Assembly (NCBI GenBank): GCA_008477525.1
Contig: SPDT01000001.1
Coordinates: 1,984,001-2,048,000 of the forward strand
DNA from: Hypomyces perniciosus
Taxonomy: Eukaryota > Ascomycota > Sordariomycetes > Hypocreales > Hypocreaceae
Direction of reading: 5' to 3'
DNA length: 64,000 bases
This document shows, one piece after another, positions 12,280 through 23,207 of the stretch. The notes beneath the pieces were generated by a model. That model did not search any database, was not told the origin of the DNA, and saw only the letters and a list, made by a program, of their open reading frames with translations. How positions within the stretch are numbered: the stretch's first letter is position 1; each line of letters opens with the position of its first letter. The translations under genes were made by a program, and so were the position numbers.

Positions 12280-12815
12280 CAGGTACGAAAAACCACGGAG
12301 TCTGCTATCCATCTCTAGGTAGTATGCGAGCACCGGCCGTCGTTTTCTCAGCAATGTTGGGTGCAAAGTTGATCATGATTATTCTTGAGATTCAAGGCAA
12401 GCGTCGACTCCTATTCCAATAATGACAGACATTGAGCGCGGAACTACCAGTGGCATCATCAGCAGAAGCTTCTTCTGGTGGTCGAATGAAGTAAGTCTCT
12501 CGCTAGCACCACTGGACGAGACAGATGAAGAGCTTCGGTCAAAGGACTGCTACATGATCTAAACTTGCAACAGGATCAACGAAAGCAGAGCGGCCAACAT
12601 AAACAGGGTTTCTCCCTAGTTCTCTGTCAAGAGTGCCTTGCTACTAGGAATAAGGGATATGCCCCCAGAGATGCCTGATCGGCTTCAAGTTTACCCAGTC
12701 ATTCTTAATGAACTGTGTCATCAAGTGTGATCAAAGCGAAGGCGACGAGGAACCAACCCCGAGTGTTTTAATAGGCTTATTGACCCTACTCCTTTGGTGT
12801 TTGCAGGAAAGTGAG
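12280..12815 (+). pseudogene. ABCC-type (MRP) ABC transporter relic, N-terminal part
   Basis: Three fragments in different frames match, in the right order, the N-terminal region of fungal ABCC multidrug transporters. At 12330-12422 the frame reads a transmembrane segment ending LEIQGKRRLLF and then two stops. At 12422-12562 a second frame carries SGIISRSFFWW and then APLDETDEEL, matching the conserved linker GI-x-RSFFWWLN and DLxPLD of the family. At 12675 a third frame reads LIGFKFTQSFLMN, matching the first helix of the membrane domain (family form: LIGFTFAQPFLI). At least two frameshifts and several stops separate these blocks, and no nucleotide-binding domain follows. The gene is dead and truncated. 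The family identification rests on my memory of the conserved motifs. Confidence 0.7.
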
Positions 12816-13264
12816 CACTCTCACGTTAATCACTACAAACATGAACAAAATTAGCGACTCGTCCGAGATCACTCATAAGATATGGGGACACCCCGTTGAA
12901 GTAGAGTTTACTATATTCTCCTGGAGAGAGAGGTTGAATTGGGTTGTATCAGCCCTTCTATTGTTGTCATGTGTTTGTTATCTCCCTTCAGATCACCGAG
13001 ACCCCCTTTCTTTCAATGCCTTTCCCTAACATATTCTGAAAGTATGCGCATTTGCAATGGAAAAGTCTGCTTACAACCAAGGTCTGGTGCCATCAAGGAG
13101 ATAGAGATGCTTAGGCTGACTGATACCTCGGCGACATCAGGGTAGGGACTGATGGGTTACAGGAAACATAGCCCCGAGAATTGTCCCGGATCTGGCCTTC
13201 GACATCGCTACTATTTGCACCAAACCTAGGGAGGGGACCAGGAATACCTCCATCGCAACGGCCT

Positions 13265-14057
13265 TCACATTGTTGACAGGCATGGGTTTGACCATATCAC
13301 AGCCTTCCGATGAGGTGCTTCCCTTTGGTTATTTTGAGAGAACCCAGATATATATCCAAGGAAGGGAAAACAAGTCTCTTTTCTGATACAGAAAACGACG
13401 GCAACACTCCGAACAGAGCTGCCAGCGCGGAGCTCTGATCTCCAGGTCACGGTGCCGTTACGTACCCACTTGGCAGAGCTCGATGAATTTTCGACAATTC
13501 GAGCATTCGGATGCAGTCTTCCATGACTCAGTGCAGAAGCCACTCGACGCATCCTGAAAGCCACATTCCTTGCGGTGCCGCATCCAACGTCGGTTAGCCT
13601 TGGTCCTTGAAGTTTTGGTGTTGCCGCAACTGGAGTACTGGTCATGTCCAGTATGTTAATGCCGAAGCGCGGTAAGCACTGGTCCGATAGCTCCCGTCTC
13701 ATTTCCTCATCGACATCTTTACGAGTCTCCAAGAGTAGTTGAGGCTTTGACGCCCGCTGACGCCCCTCCCGCTCAGCCCCAGGAACATTCCGTGCCTTAA
13801 ATCGATTTGAGCTCTGGGCGTCGAGAGGTTGGCGTTTACGGGCGTTCTGCGAGCCCGAATCAGTCATAGAGTTGCATACAAAACGGAGCACAGCACCATA
13901 CGAGCCCGTCTGGCGAAGAAATCATATGCAGGAGCTGTGTCGCGCCCCCGCGAGGTTTCGCCAGGACACGAGCGCCCTGCTTATGCTGGATGAGACAGTG
14001 ACCTGAGGATGTCGGGGTGAAGGTTCTGGTGATATCTGCGGTGCACAGGTTGCACAC
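13265..14057 (-). other. Doubtful Cys-rich frames, possible gene relic
   Basis: A 208-codon minus-strand frame (13265-13891) adjoins another at 13860-14057 starting with a CNLC motif. In a second frame around 13480-13560 the sequence reads FCTESWKTASECSNC, with further paired cysteines (LCSECC) near 13420 in the same orientation. The pattern resembles small Cys-rich fungal domains (for example DUF3716-like), but frames change and no consistent intron solution was found. Either a degenerate gene or chance. I do not assign a function. Confidence 0.25.
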
Positions 14058-16808
14058 AGTTCAGACAGGCCAGCCCTGTACTTCGCACTCCATATTCATA
14101 ACACCAAGCATGGCTATTCATGATCTAGGATCGGAAATCGACCATGGATAATTCCACATAGATCCGAGTGCATACGTGGACGCTATACGTAAGCAGTGGA
14201 GTTGATGCCGGAGCCAAAGCCGCTGCGACCGATTAGTAGTCGTAAACAGCCTCACCGAATCTAGTTCCATCTTTGGAGTAGTGAGTATTGGATTTTATTT
14301 GCAGTACGAAGTATGACTTTTCAGCTCAAACCAGCTCATATCTCCGCCGTGCGTGCGAGAATGTTACCCTCTGTTGGTTACATTGGGTTTTAACCGAGCC
14401 TTGTTGGTTGTGTTTGCAGGTGTGTACGAAGTATACATACTCGTATGTGTGGTGATGGGATGAGATGTGGTTGGAAAGACGCAATTGGCATGATAAGCGG
14501 TACCACCCGATAAGGTCAGTTAAAAGCAGCCAGTAAGAAGGAGAGAAGATGCAAGCGATGGCACCCTATGATACCTTACCTAATAGCAAAACTCTCCCTC
14601 ATTAACCTTGTATCTACTTCGTATTTACCTCCTAAATTGCCTCCTCACCTGATTTCTACCTATCTTTTCCAGCCATTCTTATTGAGATTTATACTCATGA
14701 TAATATAATACTAATTGTACTTCGTACTTCGTGCATACTTCGTACATCCATATGGAGAAGTAATCCGATGGATCGCCGTCTTATCTTCTCTAGCTGCATT
14801 AGACCGAGCCATTCTCCCTATTCGCACCGATTCCCCGACCTTAACGAGAGGAGAGTCATGCAAACCATCCATCGGCCCTTGGCAACTTTTTTGGTTCGAC
14901 TTTTGTGCGCTCAAATCAGACAGCCAATGCATAAAAAAGTGGCGCGTCAACCGACCGCGGCCTAAGAGCCAACAGATGCTTGCTAAGTTCCGTTTGGCTG
15001 AGAATGCACAAGGCTTCATTGGCTCAGGATGGGATGTGGACTTATCGCGTGCCTCATCTTTGTTGAGGCAAGGAAATCATCTGGCCACACCGTTTAATAG
15101 TTTTTCTTTGGACCAGCCATCATGATCCTTGGCACCGTCGATAGCTTTGCCTTGGTGAACTCCCTAGTGCCTGTTAGTCGTGTTAGATATTCGTTGACGG
15201 GATTGGGCTCGAGCCCAGGCCATCTGCTATGTGTTTCCGTATGTGACGGTAGCGCGGAGAAGGAATTGTTGCAGGTGGAGGTTCCCGCGTTTCGAAAGTC
15301 TAGGGCTTGTCTGAGGGTAACATGGGGTGTTTTAGCTTGATGGAGATGCGTTGACAGGTTTGCAGATGCTTTGTACGACCTACTTCGTAGTACAAACCAT
15401 AACGCAGCATATCTCTAATTGTAGGCATGTATCTATAATAACAAGGAAATGGAAAAGAAAAGGAAAGGAAAGAAAAGAAAACATAGCTTCAAGTAGTACG
15501 AGTACATTCACACCATGCGTGTCTGATATCGTCATCCATCTCACGATGCTCCTTACAGATGATGCCATCTTCTCCAAATCCGTTGCTTTCTCTGTCTGAT
15601 CGTCTCTCTCACTCACACTCTCTCCCTGCCCCTCCTCCGTCCAGGATCATCCATCCCTCCCTTCTCCATACATATCCCTGCGTCGTGCAAGTCCCACATC
15701 GAACGGCTCTTTTTGGATCAACCAGTGGCTCGCACCGTCAACCATTAACCTGCCAGCCTTGTTAGTTTCTGCAACTAGGGAAGACGCCACCTTTTTTGTC
15801 GTGATCATTCGTCTCAAGAGACGCAGACGTGCGCGCGTTAGAGAAGCAGGGGGGCTGGCCAGTTGGTTGGGATCGGACATTGTTTGTAGATCATGCAGGG
15901 CGTGGAGGAAATACCAGAGGCGGCTTTATCTTTATCTGTTCCTCGGGCCTCTCGCTCTCCTTCTTTTCCTTCTTCTATTTTAGATTTCCTTTTCTTTTAC
16001 TGATGAAACGGCTTTCTCCAGATTTCTTTGACTCATCTACACGGGTGTCGGTCAAGTATTATTAAATACTTATTAATTCCCGACCCGCCCGCAGAAATAT
16101 TACATACATGCCGCCCCGTATCCGGCCTGGAGCCCTTGTCAATCTATATTTAATTCTTCCTTTTTCGCACAACGGTGCTTGAAATTCGTTAAAAGGAAGA
16201 ATCCTTCCGGGGACATTCTCCTTGCTTATTGCCCAAACAAAACAGACCACTTGCTGGAATATAGTGAGGGAAGATGGCAGAAACACAATGCTTTGTGTCT
16301 GGTGTGCGCGAGCTGGATCTCGCAAAATGCGGCCCTGTTTCTGCGGTCGAAAGAGTCCATGTTGTGCAAGGGTTGAGGACAAGTGCTGGTGAGTTGAAGA
16401 GACTACCTTTTCTATTTTTTATTCAATTTTTTGGTCGTTTTTGATGTTACACAACATATATCTCCCCCCCCAGAAGGTAGTACCTAATATTCCAGGACCC
16501 TGTCTGGCTCTGAGGCTATGTGGAGGGGCAGACAAGTCTGTGCAACCAGACGTCATTGTCCTCTTTCACAAACAGTCACACCACATCTCGATCAACGCAC
16601 CGCCTACCAACTCTCGGAATATTGTCAGACTTGGACTTCGGATATAATTCCTGCAACCAGAAACCACACGCAACATTATACTCTCCACTCTACTGTTATT
16701 TCCGCTGGGCATCAACTTCTTCTCATTAGGCCTCACCACTAACACGTCTCCCAAACAGCCTTCTTCACATTCCTCCGAGCAAACCTCGTCCTCAGCCCAT
16801 CATCGCCC
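14058..16808. other. Intergenic; nothing convincing
   Basis: Contains short TACGAAGTA/ACTTCGTA motifs (for example 14307, 14719-14745), a CT-rich block around 15600-15680, and an open frame of 136 codons at 14715-15125 that overlaps an antisense frame of similar length and has no recognisable domain. The last few hundred bases are C/T-rich and are probably the promoter and leader of the gene at 16809. Confidence 0.6.
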
Positions 16809-17645
16809 ATGTCCTCCAACGTCAACACGCCTCTCCTCGAGCCATGGTCCTCTCAAACTCCTCCGCCTCCCTCACCCTCCCCCCTCGGCGCAAGCCGACC
16901 TCTCGCCCCCCTCGACGACATCCCCCCGCTATCTCTCGAGCCCCTACAGACCTACGACGACAAAGTCGCCGGCCTGAACCTCGTCGCCGACTCCATCGCC
17001 CAGATGAAGCAGCGCGCCGCCAGCGCTCTCGTCTTCCACCCTTTGTGTCTGAGCGTTCTCGCCGGCGCGTGGGCTGCTGTGTATCGCTTTGCGTACGTGC
17101 CCACTCGTGAGCCTAGCTTGACTTTGCTTCTTTCCTGCGGAGTAACCATGACGTATCTCGCTGCGATTCGGTACTTGACCAGCGGATATGTGGACTTGGC
17201 GGAGCGCATGCGTTGGTCATGGCTCAAAGGCCCAGGCGGCGTGGACGAGGATCTCATGCTCGGAGCGCGCTACGGAGATGCCCTCATTGGCGTGTTGATT
17301 CTCAGACTTGAGCCCAAGTTTTCCCCGGCATCAATGTCTGGCAACAAAAGGAGGATGCGGAGCTCGAGTCTCAGGGGTGGTCAAGGAGTGATTCGAGCGT
17401 GGACCACGAGACTCCGATATCGCGGCAAAGGTATCGGCAAGGATCTTCTCCTTGCCGCAGTGAAGATTGTCAAGGACCGCTGTGGACGAGATGCCGAGGT
17501 GGGATTTGCGCAGGAGCATGCCAACAGCGTCATGTTGATGCCGAGCATCTTCAACGGGCCATTCCGCAAAGATGAGATCCGCGCTGCCAAGACCCTTGAA
17601 GCTGCGCTCGAGGATTGGGAGTCTAGTAAGAAGAGGAAGTGGTAA
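16809..17645 (+). CDS. GNAT-domain membrane protein (putative N-acetyltransferase)
   Basis: A single-exon 278-aa frame. Residues 1-45 are Pro/Ser-rich and probably disordered. Two hydrophobic segments follow (about 76-94 and 103-120), separated by a short polar loop. The C-terminal half carries a GNAT motif A, RYRGKGIGKDLL (203-214), matching the acetyl-CoA pyrophosphate-binding signature R/Q-x-x-G-x-G/A, followed by an amphipathic helix. The order membrane hairpin then GNAT fold resembles NAT8-like enzymes of the secretory membranes. The protein ends in a Lys/Arg-rich tail. Its start follows a C-rich leader. Substrate unknown; acetyl-CoA-dependent modification of an amine is inferred from the fold only. 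Confidence 0.75.
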   Translation: MSSNVNTPLLEPWSSQTPPPPSPSPLGASRPLAPLDDIPPLSLEPLQTYDDKVAGLNLVADSIAQMKQRAASALVFHPLCLSVLAGAWAAVYRFAYVPTREPSLTLLLSCGVTMTYLAAIRYLTSGYVDLAERMRWSWLKGPGGVDEDLMLGARYGDALIGVLILRLEPKFSPASMSGNKRRMRSSSLRGGQGVIRAWTTRLRYRGKGIGKDLLLAAVKIVKDRCGRDAEVGFAQEHANSVMLMPSIFNGPFRKDEIRAAKTLEAALEDWESSKKRKW

Positions 17646-18093
17646 AAACAAAAAAAAACCATGATGATACCCAACGTCCTCCCCGGAGGAGGAAAAAGAA
17701 GAGGAGAAAAAGGAGGTGGAAAGAGTTACAGATGGCATGTTTGAACGACTTTGGATTTTGGATGATTATACGCACTCATTCGCTAGAGATACCCCCATTA
17801 AATTACGTGCATTAATGAAGACTTGTTTTGTTTTCCGCCCATGTTATTGAGATTTTGTTCATGATTTCCGTTGCCATACGTACGAGATCTATACTCAACT
17901 AACAAATCCTTGTCCCATCGGAGAATCACAAACCGGGTATGCCATGTCCGCCAATCCTTCACAAAAACAAAGTAAGACACGACTTCGATGCCGCGCAGGC
18001 AGAAAGATCAGCATCAAACCGAACCCCTAAAACGCCACCCGAGTTCCACAAAAATGATCGGCAACGCATCACAGCCGTAGCAGAAGGCGGGTC
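17646..18093. other. Convergent intergenic spacer
   Basis: 448 nt between the 3' ends of the plus-strand GNAT gene and the minus-strand histone variant. It should hold both polyadenylation regions. No other feature seen. Confidence 0.7.
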
Positions 18094-18909
18094 TCAGATA
18101 GTCATCCTATCTGGTCTGTGAGGACGATCTACTTCCTCGTGTCCCTTACGAGTATGCTTCTTGTTTTCGGTGTAAGTGTCCGGATCAAAGCCGTACATGG
18201 TTCGACCATGATGCCGGAGACTGTACAGGATCTATTCAAGACAGACGTTTCAGCATCAGATACTCCAAATAATGAGATGAATAAATATGGGGGGGGGGGG
18301 GTTCTACATCATTAACTGTCATAGTCTTGGCATTGCGATATTCGACGTAGAGAACCGCATGGCGAAGAATCTAGAGGCATCGTTAGCAAACACCCCCAAT
18401 TCTCAAAGAGCGCCGGGGCAAGTATGGCATTACTTTTTCCAGATACTCCCTCAACACCGTTCTGACCTCCTCGTAAATGCCGGCGGAGATTCGTTTGACA
18501 CCACCACGACGTGCCAGTCGTCTGATTTAAAAAAAACCCAGTCAGCAACAACGCTCATGAACATCGTATTTGCATTCCACCATTCTTCGACTCTGTACTC
18601 CGTAGTCGAGACCCACTTACCGAATAGCAGGCTTGGCTAAAAACGATATCAAGTCAGCAATACGCTCGCCATCCATCAAAGGAGCCTATCCTAAAAACCT
18701 ACTGATTCCTTGAATGGTGTCGCGGAGGATTTTTCTGCAAAACATAAAAAAACGTCATCAGTCACGCGTCACTCCTCAACAAAGAATTTACTTCCATGAG
18801 AGTCTTACCGGTGTCTGGTCGGCCCCAAAGATTTCCCGCTCACCATCGACCGAGCTGTATCCTTCTTTCCACCTGCCGGGCCCCCTCTGAAAACACTTGT
18901 GGGAGGCAT
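18094..18909 (-). CDS. Histone H4 variant with C-terminal extension
   Basis: Six exons (18809-18909, 18703-18734, 18621-18636, 18434-18521, 18308-18370, 18094-18231) give a 145-aa protein; all junctions keep phase and have GT-AG ends, and exon 3 is only 16 nt. The histone-fold core is unmistakable: [45 protein letters not shown], then [13 protein letters not shown] and [14 protein letters not shown]. From Lys35 (equivalent to H4 Lys20) to the GF near the end the spacing equals canonical H4 with no gaps. The N-terminal tail (1-33) is unlike H4: the Lys at position 16 is Thr, and the GKG acetylation repeats are missing. Canonical H4 ends at GFGG, but here about 30 charged residues follow. Neurospora has a variant H4 gene (hH4v); this is likely its relative. 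It should enter specialised nucleosomes. Codon use is not that of an abundant core histone. Confidence 0.85.
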
Positions 18910-20019
18910 ATCCAGATGAAGGCACTGTCTTGTCCAAAGTTGAGAGGGTTGAGATGTCGAATTTCTACTCCTCAGGGTGGGGTGTGTCAGGGTATCACAA
19001 CAAAGGCGCCTCGATGACGCACAAAAGTGTGCCTAGTGAAACCGCACGGTATGTGGGATGAAGAAAATCTCCATAAATCCGTGTCGATAGTTGGAAGAAA
19101 ACACTTCACGATAATCTGCCAGATGAGAAAAGTTGTCAAAGGCAAAGTAACGACTTGTCGGTGTGCCTGTCAATGCATGTCGGGGTGCACAACACACTTT
19201 CAACTGCTGCTGCCAGTTGCATCACGTGATGTTTACAGCATGCGATGCACGACATTTTACAGAGAATTCGAGAACAAAGAGATCTCATTTGACTGACTCG
19301 AAGTGCCTCGACCAACTGGGCAGCTGTCAAAGTGCATACTAGGCGGTTGTTCTTGTAGGATCTGCCTCCGTCGTATTCAGGGATTCACAAGCTTACGAAA
19401 CACGATGCACGTTCAAGACGGTTTAGAAGATCCATCATATCGAAAACAAGGCTGAAAACAGCCCTCATAGATTCGCTAGCAATAGCAGCTCAACTTTTGG
19501 TTCATCTGCAATCCTCGCCTTTTTTTGATTGACGCCCTTGAGGCTTACTTACTCCAACAACTCCAGTCATATAAACTTCGATCGAGGGCATGCGCGCCAG
19601 CACAGCACCTGTCCGAAGTCGAATGATGAGGGTATCTATAGCCGCTCATGATTCCAAACACCCGACCCTCCGACCATTCCGTCCACATTAAAGCCATCCC
19701 GGGTCATCTATAAACAATGAGAAAAGGAGTATCAACAGCAGCAAAGATGGTAAAGTAACAACGCCAAGACTTTTCCCGTCGTTTCTGACGCTGTGGCACG
19801 CATGACTCGATGCTGTCATCCCATCTATGACCGCATCGCATCAAATAGCGCCTCTCGTACAAAGGTATTAAAAATGAGTAGAGTTCGTGACTGTTTCCGC
19901 ATTCAACATCGCTCCGTCTTTGGATAGACCAAGGAATGGGTAGCTGAAAGGCGGATGCGAAGATGTTTGTAAGGGGTCTCACATCCATGTCTGATGCACT
20001 CGTGGTGCAGAACAACTAA
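18910..20019. other. Intergenic between H4 variant and GATA-factor gene
   Basis: About 1.1 kb upstream of the H4 variant and downstream of the areB-type gene. Short open frames only, none with recognisable features. Probably the H4-variant promoter and the 3' UTR of the GATA factor. Confidence 0.65.
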
Positions 20020-21850
20020 TCATGCAGTAACCTCCGCGGGAGCAGGCAAATCCTCCAGCGCACGAACAGCAGCAACCGTCTCGGCATCTGCCACGGCATC
20101 TGCTGTCATGTCTGTGTCTGCTTCTGCGGTTGGGTCTGTAACTGGGTCTGTAACTAGGTCTGTAGTTGCATCGGTCGTTACATCAGGGGCTTCGATCTCT
20201 ATGGTCTCTACCTCAGTCGTGCGAGCTTTCTTTGTAGGTCTGAGCTCTGCTTCCATAAGAGCCTCCTTGACAGCCTTCAGCTCGATTTCCAGCTCGTCCA
20301 GTCGCCGTTTAAGGTTATTTTCTCTCCGGTGACTGTCGTCTAACTGAGCGCGCAACTGGTTTTCGCTTTCTTTGCTTGCGTCAAGCTGTGAGCGTAATTG
20401 TGATTGTTCAACTCCGGCAACTTCCTGGCCCCTTCGGGCAGCAGCCTCTTGTTGCTCCAGCTGGCTCAAACGACCGCGGAAAAGTTCATTGATGACCTCG
20501 AGTTCACTGACTCTTGTCTTCAAGCTTGAGTTGTGCGCAATAAGTTGTTCGTGAGTCTGCGGGGGATCAAGGCCCCGGTCCCCATTCATGGGGGAGCCAG
20601 CGCGTCCATCTGCACCGTTGAAACCAGCTGACTGGTACGGATCGTCAACCATGAAAGAGGGCAATCCATGGTTATACATCGAGGGTGTGCCGGTGCGGGA
20701 AATCGGCGAATCAGAACCCTCACCGTTCGCTTTTTGTGACGTTCGTCGTATCGCCTGGGCAGCAGTGCTTTCTGGATCAGTCGCAAGTCCAAATCCTTGA
20801 CCTTGTTGCTGTTGCTATTGATGCATCATGGTCAGCAGGGGCCATCAGCTGCGAGCGCACATGGGACCGCATACCTTCTTTTTCGGCGCAAGGTCTGGGC
20901 GCATCGTCTTTACACGATTTCGGCTCTTGATAACGTCGGTCTTCAGGGATATAGGCCTTGGTCGGCCGTGCAGCTTCAGGAAAAGACCACAAGCATTACA
21001 CAGGACGGACCCAAATTCGTCGCGACGCCATAATGGAGTGGTCGACGTGCCACAGTTTTGGCAGACCGGCTGCGTAGATCCATTAGTTGCCATCATGATG
21101 CCGGCTTGATCTGGGGAAACGAAGGCGATTAGGGAAGCGATTAGGGAGGAAGGCCGATAGATATTATCATGATCTTCGATAAGGATGACAGTGCAGAAAA
21201 AAACTTTGGCCCCCCGACACTGATAAGGCGAGATAACAGCGCGCGTCATTGCAAGGGAGGGGCTTCTTCAGGCTTAGCGCCGAAGATTCTTGCGATAAGG
21301 AACACGTGACTGTGGGCATATCGCAAGATAAGAGCGAAATGATAAAATATGCTCGCTCCAATTGGCTCGCTGGTCGGAGGCCAGTTTGCGCCCAGGATAA
21401 AGATAAATCACAACAGCTCCGTGCATGGTTTTCGCATGATCCCGTAGAGATATAGACTTACCATATTACCGCCGTGACCACCGCTCGTCGCAGCGGGCGA
21501 AACGCCGTGATATACTTGGGGCTGAGGAATATGCATTGATCTGAGAGAGAATGACAGGTCAGCACCGCGCCATGCTTGAGAATCGATTTAAAGCAAAGCA
21601 GCACAATCGGGTTGCGGGCGTAGCTCCAGCGAGAGAACACCCTCATATGCCCAATATAATCTCGACTCCCCCTTGGATAGACACGCAGAGCATACCTTGA
21701 TTGCGGGGAATCGGCCGGCGCAGTGCTTGTGGCAAGGGATGAAATTCCGGGCAACTGGTGCATGTTTGCAGACGCAGAGGTGGATGTCGAACTCGGCCGA
21801 GAAATCGGCTCGATTGGTGGAGGCGGCAAAACGTGGGCTAGCTCTTCCAT
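20020..21850 (-). CDS. areB: AreB/ASD-4-type GATA zinc-finger transcription factor
   Basis: Four exons (21696-21850, 21470-21540, 20875-21110, 20020-20814) give 418 aa with all phases consistent. A single GATA finger, C92-x2-C95-x17-C113-x2-C116, contains TTPLWRR and [13 protein letters not shown] and is followed by the basic tail [18 protein letters not shown] Gln run follows, then a long leucine-zipper-like coiled coil at about 243-345. The C-terminus is an acidic run of TD-rich short repeats ([15 protein letters not shown]). One finger plus C-terminal coiled coil is the hallmark of Aspergillus AreB and Neurospora ASD-4, which modulate nitrogen metabolism with AreA and affect development. 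Exon 2 has two donors; GTAATA keeps the frame into the finger exon, the adjacent GTAAGT does not. The frame stays open upstream of the chosen ATG without another ATG, so the N-terminus may be longer. Confidence 0.9.
21164..21406. promoter_or_regulatory. Cluster of GATAA sites inside the areB-type gene intron
   Basis: Within the 359-nt intron 2 (21111-21469) there are eight plus-strand GATAA motifs, starting at 21178, 21222, 21232, 21294, 21327, 21341, 21396 and 21402, plus one TTATC at 21164. HGATAR is the binding core of fungal GATA factors such as AreA and AreB. Random expectation on both strands for a 5-mer is below one in this length. This suggests an intronic enhancer or internal promoter under GATA-factor control. 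Confidence 0.6.
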
Positions 21851-23207
21851 GATTGTTAGGGACGCGGCAAGGCTGTTTGGATCGCAGTCGAGGGCCAACA
21901 AGGCAAGACACAAGCTCGAAGGTTCGCCAGCGTGACGGTCGTGATCGGGATCGCTTTCGAAGGATAGTCGATCTCTCAAGGACGCGAGCCCTGCTGCAGA
22001 TAGCAGACCTGGTCGCGCGGCCGTTTGTTCGAGAGGGGGCGTGTGAACGTGATGCCAAAGAGAGGGAAAATGGGCTTCGAAATTGTCGACACCCCTTGCC
22101 AGAACAAATTTGAAGTTAAGTGGTGACAGAAAGTAATAATAAGAACCTGGAAGGCACGCGCGGGAGGGGCTTGCACAGCGCGATGAGCCGGCCTATCACC
22201 TATCACTCACTGTTTCTCGAACCAGCTGCCCAGCCTGGGCCTGCACTGAAAGAGCTGCAATGCGCCCGGCTCGCAAGCTTATTGGACCGTTGTTACCAGA
22301 ACACAAAAGGGTAATTTACACAACAGCAGCCTTACAAGATTAATCGCCTTTATCTTATTTTATCAGCTTTTGCCCACATCCAACCGTGTCCACCCGGGCT
22401 TTCAATATGATGGATTTTCTTCAAGTGCCGAATACCTGATTCAAAGATTCTACAAGCCCGTGGCACCGGCACTGGAAAGGACGCGGGGAATTCCAGCCTA
22501 TAAGATGGCCGATGGCAGCAGGTCTCATGAGCAGTGTTACATGCAGTGTCTCCTCCACTGGCAGCAGTCGTGGATGCATGTCATTGGCAATTGCTTTCAG
22601 CTCGAGCATTTTGGGGACCCTCTACTTCGTACGCCGTACTTCGTAACGCTGTCAATGTCAATGTCTGTCAGTGTTAGTTGCATGTATTTACAAGGGAATA
22701 CCTTGTAGTTGTACATCTGCCTTCCCCGATTTTGAGCGTTTCGTCGCTAATCTTCCTAGAGGAATCAAGAAATGGTCGGCAATCTGCGCCACAGGGCGTG
22801 ATCTGGCGATGATATTAGAGCATTGGCTAGAAAGCTATTTTCAGCACAATTTTCACAACCATTCGTGAGATGATGAATTCCCCACACAAACGAGATTCTT
22901 TTTTAATAATACATGTCTGTGATTCATACAGTGGAAGCTGTAGATAACATGTCCCAAAACGTTTCAAGACGAACATGCTGTTTTCAGAGCAACGTCAGTC
23001 AAGCCACATTCCTTCTTCGTCTGGGACCCACAGGCGCACAAGCCACACCTGTGCAGCGGCGTCATAGGGCGTCCAAAATGCTGCCCCTCCAGCCTCCCTC
23101 AGCGGTGTGAAGTAGAAGCTGATCTTCTTGGACTTGTCTTGTTTTCTTTTCGCCCAACGCCTCTCAAACCTCAGATTCTTCGTCTGACAACCTCCCATAA
23201 CATAACC
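21851..23207. other. Divergent intergenic region of the areB-type gene and SVF1
   Basis: About 1.36 kb between two divergent genes. The first part keeps the frame of the areB-type protein open upstream of its ATG and includes a good 3' splice-like site (TCTGCAG, near 22003 on minus), so an upstream exon may lie here. The rest carries ACTTCGTA motifs at about 22624-22650 and no supported gene. Confidence 0.55.

Noticed and set aside
14715..15125. 136-codon plus-strand frame
   Set aside because: Overlaps an antisense frame of 102 codons and has no recognisable feature or splice support.
21458..21979. AreB-type start at 21979
   Set aside because: The codon there is TTG, not ATG; kept only as a possible upstream extension.
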